Assembly (NCBI RefSeq): GCF_900113015.1
Contig: NZ_FONV01000023.1
Coordinates: forward strand, 31,173 to 95,172
Length of the DNA: 64,000 nucleotides
Direction: 5' to 3'
From: Actinoplanes philippinensis
GTDB taxonomy: Bacteria; Actinomycetota; Actinomycetes; Mycobacteriales; Micromonosporaceae
How positions within the stretch are numbered: position 1 is the first letter of the stretch; every line of letters starts with the position of its first letter. The notes below the pieces were generated by a model, which was given only the letters and a program-made list of their open reading frames with translations, had not been told where the DNA came from and did no database searches. The position numbers were made by a program, and so were the translations under genes. This document shows, in pieces, positions 60,011-64,000 of the stretch.

Positions 60011-60763
60011 GTGGCGAACCAGACCGGCCGACCCATCGCCCCGGCGCGAAAGCTGGTGGCCTGGATCATCGGCACGATTGCGGTCTTCGTGATCGCGCTC
60101 GGTCTCGGCATGTCCAGTTCACCGGTCGCGTTCTTCGGCGTGGCGGTCCTGGCCATAGCCATAGCGGTGGCCTTCATGCCGGCGCCGCGCCGGGGCGGCC
60201 GCGCCACGGTCGCCGGCACCGCCGAGGTCCGGTCGATCACGCCGCCCCCGGTCGCCGGCGCCTACGGCCGCGCCACCATCCAGCTGATCGTGGTCGCGCC
60301 CGGGCTCGGCGCCTTCGAGACGACGGTCCGCGAGCCACGGATCCCGGTCGAGAAATGGCCGCTGCCCGGCGCCACCGTGCCCATCACCGTCGACGTCGAC
60401 GACACCCGCCGGGTCCGGGTGAGCTGGCGCGACGCCCCCGCCCGCCTGGAGGGCGACGACCCGCCACCCCCACCGGCCCCCGCCGGTCGCCCCGAGCCGG
60501 ACGACCTCGACGACGAGGTGTTCGGCAGCGTCGACGAGCCCTGGCAGGGCCGCGACGACGACTGGGAGGTCGACACCGACGGTCCCGGGCCGTCCTCGGG
60601 TTCCCGCGGCACGGCCACCGCTTACGCCCGGCGTACGGGCGCGCCCGTCGTGGTCCGGGAGACCGCGGCCGGCACGATCGTCGAGGGCCAGGTCGTCGAC
60701 ACCGACGAGGAGCCGGGGCCCCTTCCGCGGCGGGCCCGGCCGGCCCAGCCGGAGACCACCTAA
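60011..60763 (+). CDS. Membrane-anchored protein ending in a repeat array (possibly truncated)
   Basis: A 250-residue protein. Two hydrophobic helices lie at about residues 14-33 and 37-55, then a compact domain (about 65-140, GTAEVRSITPP through RRVRVSWRDA), then an acidic Pro/Asp-rich tail. The GTG at 60011 follows GGGAGG. The stop TAA (60761-60763) falls inside a 24-bp tandem repeat at the codon where other copies have TAC. The same frame stays open for about 1030 more codons to the VOC domain protein, so this may be the N-terminal part of a longer interrupted gene. Confidence 0.75.
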   Translation: MANQTGRPIAPARKLVAWIIGTIAVFVIALGLGMSSSPVAFFGVAVLAIAIAVAFMPAPRRGGRATVAGTAEVRSITPPPVAGAYGRATIQLIVVAPGLGAFETTVREPRIPVEKWPLPGATVPITVDVDDTRRVRVSWRDAPARLEGDDPPPPPAPAGRPEPDDLDDEVFGSVDEPWQGRDDDWEVDTDGPGPSSGSRGTATAYARRTGAPVVVRETAAGTIVEGQVVDTDEEPGPLPRRARPAQPETT

Positions 60764-60907
60764 GCGGCCGAGCAGGAGACCCGTTACGCGGCCGAACCGG
60801 AGACCACCTACGCGGCCGAACCGGAGACCACCTACGCGGCCGAACCGGAAACCCGTTACGCGGCCGAACCGGAGACCACCTACGCGGCCGAACCGGAGAC
60901 CGTGACC
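60740..60907 (+). repeat. 24-bp tandem repeat, seven units, containing a stop codon
   Basis: Units of 24 bp start at 60740, 60764, 60788, 60812, 60836, 60860 and 60884, encoding RPAQPETT-stop, AAEQETRY, AAEPETTY (three times), AAEPETRY and AAEPETVT. The first unit ends in TAA where the others have TAC. The repeats then fade into related RPAQPE and AAETET sequence downstream. Confidence 0.9.
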
Positions 60908-63862
60908 CGCCCGGCCCAGCCGGAGACCGCCGCCTACGCCGCAGAGACCGAGACTGCCGACCGCCCGGCTCAGCCGGAGGGCCACGCCCGGGCCGCGGCC
61001 ACCACACACCCGGCTCAACCGAACACCACCGCCCCCGCGGCGGCCGCCCCTGGGACCGCTTCCCAGGCGGCCGCCCCTGGGACCGCTTCCCACGCGGCCG
61101 ACGACGCCGACGAGCCGCCGGTGCGGCCGGCGCCCACGGCCCGGACCGCCCCCGACCCGGAGATCGACCTCGACATCGACGGGGACGACGACCCGGACTG
61201 GTCCGACCCCGAGCCACCCTGGAAGTCCCGGAGCACCGACCCGGTCTCCGGAAGCACTGTCACCACCGAACCCGTGCCCGGCCCCGTCACGCACGAGGCC
61301 TCCTCCGGCCCGGCGTTCTTCGGGGCGGCATCCTCCGGAACCACCCGTGCGGCGACTTCCGGCCCGGCCGGCGGGTCGGACCCGGAGACCGCGCCCCGGA
61401 GCAGCACCACCGCGTTCGTCGCGACGCCCCGGGCCGACCCCACCCCGGGCCCGGCATCCGCCGTCCGGTCACCGTCCTCCCGCCCACCGGGCTCCCGCCC
61501 GAGTCCACGCCCACGAGCCACCCCGGCAGACCTCTCATCCGGTACGACCGAAGCGCCCCCCACCGCAACCACGACCACCACGACACACGCGCCCGGCACG
61601 GTGCCCCCGGCCCAGCGAACGTCCACCGAGTCCCGCCCGGACCCGGCCATCGACATCGACCTGGACGGCCCACCCACCACCCCGGTGACCCCCGTCCCGT
61701 CCGCGGCGTCGGCCACCGGCATCCCCGCCCAGGGCACCCACGGCCGTGCCACCCCCACCCCGGAGCGCACCACCGCAACCGGCACAGCCGCCGACGCTCG
61801 AACAACGGACGAACAGGAACGCACCGATACGGCCACCGCCGCCCGTTCCACGGCCGCGGCCGACCCCGGAGACCGTTCCACCAGCACCCGTTCCGCCGAC
61901 CCGGCCGATCCGGTCTCGCCCGCGCGCCCCCTCGCCGAGCCATCCGACCCGGCAGCCCGTTCCACAGACCCGGTCCCACCCGCCGGCCGTCCCACGGACC
62001 CCGTCTCACCCGCCGGCCGCCCCACGGACCCCGTCTCACCCGCCGGCCGCCCCACGGACCCCGTCTCACCCGCCGGCCGCCCCACGGACCCCGTCTCACC
62101 CGCCGGCCGCCCCACGGACCCCGTCTCACCCGCCGGCCGCCCCACGGACCCCGTCTCACCCGCCGGCCGCCCCACGGACCCCGTCTCACCCGCCGGCCGC
62201 CCCACGGACCCCGTCTCACCCGCCGGCCGCCGCACCGACCCGATCGACCCGGTTTCTCCGGCGGGCAGGTCGACACGAACCGGTTCCCGCGTCCCCGGCC
62301 TCACCCCGCCTCCCCCACCGGCGGCACGCCGCCCGGACGCACCGGCACCGCCACCTCCGCCGGTCGCACGCCCGAGGGACGCCGCTCCGCCTCCCCCGCC
62401 ACCGGCCCGGCCGGCCCGTTCCGGCCCCACCGCCCGTGAGCAGAACGCGTGGGCCCGCCCAGCAGAGCCCACCGCCCCGGCTCCGACGGCCCAGCCGGCC
62501 CCGGCGCCACGGTCTCCCGCTTCCGCCGACGACCGCTGGGCGGCCCCGGCACGTCCGGTCTCCCCGGCCCCGCAACAGACGTCCGCGTCCCCCGAGCCGA
62601 CCCCGGCACCGACCGGCCCGCCCCGCCGGCAGCCCAGCCCGAGACCGTCCGAGGCCTCCCGCCCGCAGCCCGGCACTGCGCCTTCGAACCTCCGGCAGCC
62701 GGGTCCCGCCCAGCCGCAGAGCGACGCGCTACCGGCGAACGCTCAGCAACCGCAGGCGACCGGCCCGCGATCCGCCGCGACGTCCTCCGGCTCGGCCTGG
62801 GCGCAGCCCACCCCGGCTCCCGCCCCGGCCTCGACGATCCCGCCGAACGTGGAGACCCGTCCGCTCGGCAGCCGGACGAGATTCTTCGGCCAGCCCGGCG
62901 ACGAGACGGAGTCATTCGAGACGGCAGGCACGGAGCAGGCGGAGCAACCACGGCAGGCCCCGCCCCGCCGCGAGCCCACGCCCACGTCGGCCTCCGCCTC
63001 GCCGTCTCCGGTGGGGCTCCCGCCGACCGCCCCCGAGCCGGATCGCCCGTTCCCGAGCGCCCCACCCCCGGCCACCCCGCGCCCGTCGGAGCCGCGCCCC
63101 GGCATCGACCAGATCGACATCCCGCTCGACAACTTCCCGTTGCGCGGCCACAACCTGCCGATCGACACGGACCCGGCGCCCGCCCCGGAGGACGGGCCAC
63201 GGGCCACGGCAGCCCGGGCTGACGGCATCGTGGCACCGCCCGCCGACGACACGCCACGCCCGTCAGCGCTGCGTGACGGCATTCTCGGCGTCGCCGTGGG
63301 CCGTGCCGCGGTGTCCCCCGACGCGTTCCCCGCCCCGAACCTGGACGATGTCCCGCCGCCGGGCCCGGATCCGGCCGCCGAGGGCGGGGAGCAGCGGCGG
63401 AACGGCCCGTGGGGCGACTTCAGCGGACGCCCCGACGAGCACGCCGGCGATGTGATCACCGGTTACCCGAGTGCGCGTCCGGCCACCGCCGGCGCGATCC
63501 ACGGGGTGGGTATCACGGTGCTGGTCACCGATCTGGAGCGGTCGACCGAGTTCTACCGGGACGTTCTCGGCTTCCACGAGATCGACAACGGCGACGGCAG
63601 CGCGGTGCTGGCGTCCGGCGACACCCGCCTGGTGCTGCGGACCGTCCACAACCTGACCGCCGAGGCGGGCCGCCTGATCTACCTGAACCTGGAGGTCGGC
63701 GACATCGAGGCGGTGCACGCCGAGTTGCGGGAGAAGGGCGTCAAGTTCGTCCACTCGCCGCGACCGGTGAATCGGGGCGACAAGCTGGAGCTGTGGTCGG
63801 CCACGTTCCGCGACCCGGACAACCACAACATCGCGATAACGCAGTGGCGGGCGATCCACTGA
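60902..63862 (+). CDS. Long disordered protein with C-terminal VOC (glyoxalase) domain
   Basis: 986 residues from the first available start, GTG 60902. About 850 residues are low-complexity Pro/Ala/Thr/Ser sequence including eight perfect GRPTDPVSPA decapeptides. The last ~125 residues form a VOC domain: IHGVGITVLVTDLERSTEFYRDVLGF, GRLIYLNLEVGDIEAV, LELWSATFRDPDNHNIAI. Only this last part is well supported as a fold. The frame is the same as the membrane protein upstream, separated by one TAA. A later internal start is possible. The terminator at 63872 closes the unit. Confidence 0.7.
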   Translation: MTRPAQPETAAYAAETETADRPAQPEGHARAAATTHPAQPNTTAPAAAAPGTASQAAAPGTASHAADDADEPPVRPAPTARTAPDPEIDLDIDGDDDPDWSDPEPPWKSRSTDPVSGSTVTTEPVPGPVTHEASSGPAFFGAASSGTTRAATSGPAGGSDPETAPRSSTTAFVATPRADPTPGPASAVRSPSSRPPGSRPSPRPRATPADLSSGTTEAPPTATTTTTTHAPGTVPPAQRTSTESRPDPAIDIDLDGPPTTPVTPVPSAASATGIPAQGTHGRATPTPERTTATGTAADARTTDEQERTDTATAARSTAAADPGDRSTSTRSADPADPVSPARPLAEPSDPAARSTDPVPPAGRPTDPVSPAGRPTDPVSPAGRPTDPVSPAGRPTDPVSPAGRPTDPVSPAGRPTDPVSPAGRPTDPVSPAGRPTDPVSPAGRRTDPIDPVSPAGRSTRTGSRVPGLTPPPPPAARRPDAPAPPPPPVARPRDAAPPPPPPARPARSGPTAREQNAWARPAEPTAPAPTAQPAPAPRSPASADDRWAAPARPVSPAPQQTSASPEPTPAPTGPPRRQPSPRPSEASRPQPGTAPSNLRQPGPAQPQSDALPANAQQPQATGPRSAATSSGSAWAQPTPAPAPASTIPPNVETRPLGSRTRFFGQPGDETESFETAGTEQAEQPRQAPPRREPTPTSASASPSPVGLPPTAPEPDRPFPSAPPPATPRPSEPRPGIDQIDIPLDNFPLRGHNLPIDTDPAPAPEDGPRATAARADGIVAPPADDTPRPSALRDGILGVAVGRAAVSPDAFPAPNLDDVPPPGPDPAAEGGEQRRNGPWGDFSGRPDEHAGDVITGYPSARPATAGAIHGVGITVLVTDLERSTEFYRDVLGFHEIDNGDGSAVLASGDTRLVLRTVHNLTAEAGRLIYLNLEVGDIEAVHAELREKGVKFVHSPRPVNRGDKLELWSATFRDPDNHNIAITQWRAIH
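61981..62220 (+). repeat. 30-bp perfect tandem repeat, eight units
   Basis: Eight 30-bp copies encode GRPTDPVSPA each. Seven are identical at the base level and the first differs by one T. A degenerate ninth copy (GRRTDPIDPVSPA) follows. Base identity including wobble positions points to recent expansion by slippage or recombination. Confidence 0.95.
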
Positions 63863-63871
63863 GAGACGACG

Positions 63872-63914
63872 GAAAGGGCGGCCGGGGACAACCCGGCCGC
63901 CCTTTCTCGTGTTT
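63872..63914 (+). terminator. Intrinsic terminator after the VOC gene
   Basis: A perfect 15-bp stem (63872-63886 with 63892-63906) has a 5-nt loop and is followed by TCGTGTTTT. It starts 9 bp past the stop codon. Confidence 0.85.
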
Positions 63915-64000
63915 TGACCATCGGGGGGATTTGTGGTGGTCGAGGTCTAGTGAAACAGGGAGGACCCTGTCCATGATCTGAGTTCTCACACAAAGATCAT

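Noticed and set aside
61981..62220. Possible CRISPR array (regular 30-bp repeats)
   Set aside because: The units are head to tail with no spacers, in frame, and encode a decapeptide; no cas genes are present.
60355..62439. A 694-codon alternative frame over the repeat region
   Set aside because: It is Arg/Pro/His-rich shadow sequence in frame 1; the frame ending in the VOC domain is the one with a real fold.

Overview
The window is chromosomal DNA of a high-GC actinobacterium. The best fit is Micromonosporaceae (Actinoplanes-like). The evidence is the very GC-rich third codon positions, many GTG and some TTG starts, actinobacterial gene pairs (hrcA-dnaJ2, holA-comEC-comEA, TIGR03960-TIGR03936-rne-rplU-rpmA-obgE), a long IleS with a leader containing a T-box, and apparently leaderless promoters. 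No phage, IS element, CRISPR array, tRNA or rRNA gene was found. Most of the region is stable core genome on the minus strand.

Layout. 1-5.3 kb holds a serine hydrolase cut by the window edge, a HIT protein, a GH3 beta-glucosidase, a methyltransferase and RsmE. 5.5-9.8 kb holds dnaJ and hrcA behind a CIRCE operator, hemW and an enoyl-CoA hydratase. 9.9-18.2 kb holds a secreted lysozyme-like protein, a membrane GAF/PAS sensor, a small stress membrane protein, lepA, a MOSC protein with a large glycine-rich insert, a DUF4240 protein, an aminoglycoside phosphotransferase-like kinase and rpsT. 18.6-25 kb holds a membrane protein coupled to holA, then comEC, comEA and a PrmC-like methyltransferase. 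26.3-30.8 kb is a minus-strand run: hybrid histidine kinase, nadD, rsfS, a phosphatase, a lipoprotein and degV. 30.9-37.9 kb holds pepN, trpS behind a Trp-Trp leader peptide attenuator, a GNAT protein, obgE, rpmA, rplU and a lipoprotein. 38-44.3 kb holds rne and the paired radical-SAM and DUF2344 genes, the second of which appears to start at ATT. 44.3-48 kb is a three-gene signalling cassette: RsbQ-like hydrolase, PAS/GAF/PP2C/HATPase phosphatase and STAS protein. 48.2-54.2 kb holds a repeat-rich membrane protein, an acyltransferase and ileS with its T-box leader. 54.2-59.4 kb holds a Tat-exported PhoD-like phosphatase and an ArsR-like regulator with a three-gene ABC exporter. 59.4-64 kb holds ndk and a membrane-anchor gene in the same frame as a long disordered protein ending in a VOC domain; a TAA inside a tandem repeat separates them.

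The most notable points are five. (1) A complete ribosome-mediated attenuator lies in front of trpS, with leader peptide MRVSRSEWWLP and mutually exclusive 1:2, 2:3 and 3:4 pairings. (2) The RsbQ/RsbP-type cassette also carries kinase-type ATPase and antagonist functions. (3) The DUF2344 gene has an ATT start whose Shine-Dalgarno overlaps the upstream stop codon. (4) A nonsense codon in a 24-bp repeat splits the membrane/VOC frame. (5) The MOSC domain is interrupted by about 130 residues of low-complexity sequence. All function assignments come from reading motifs and gene context; no database search was run.
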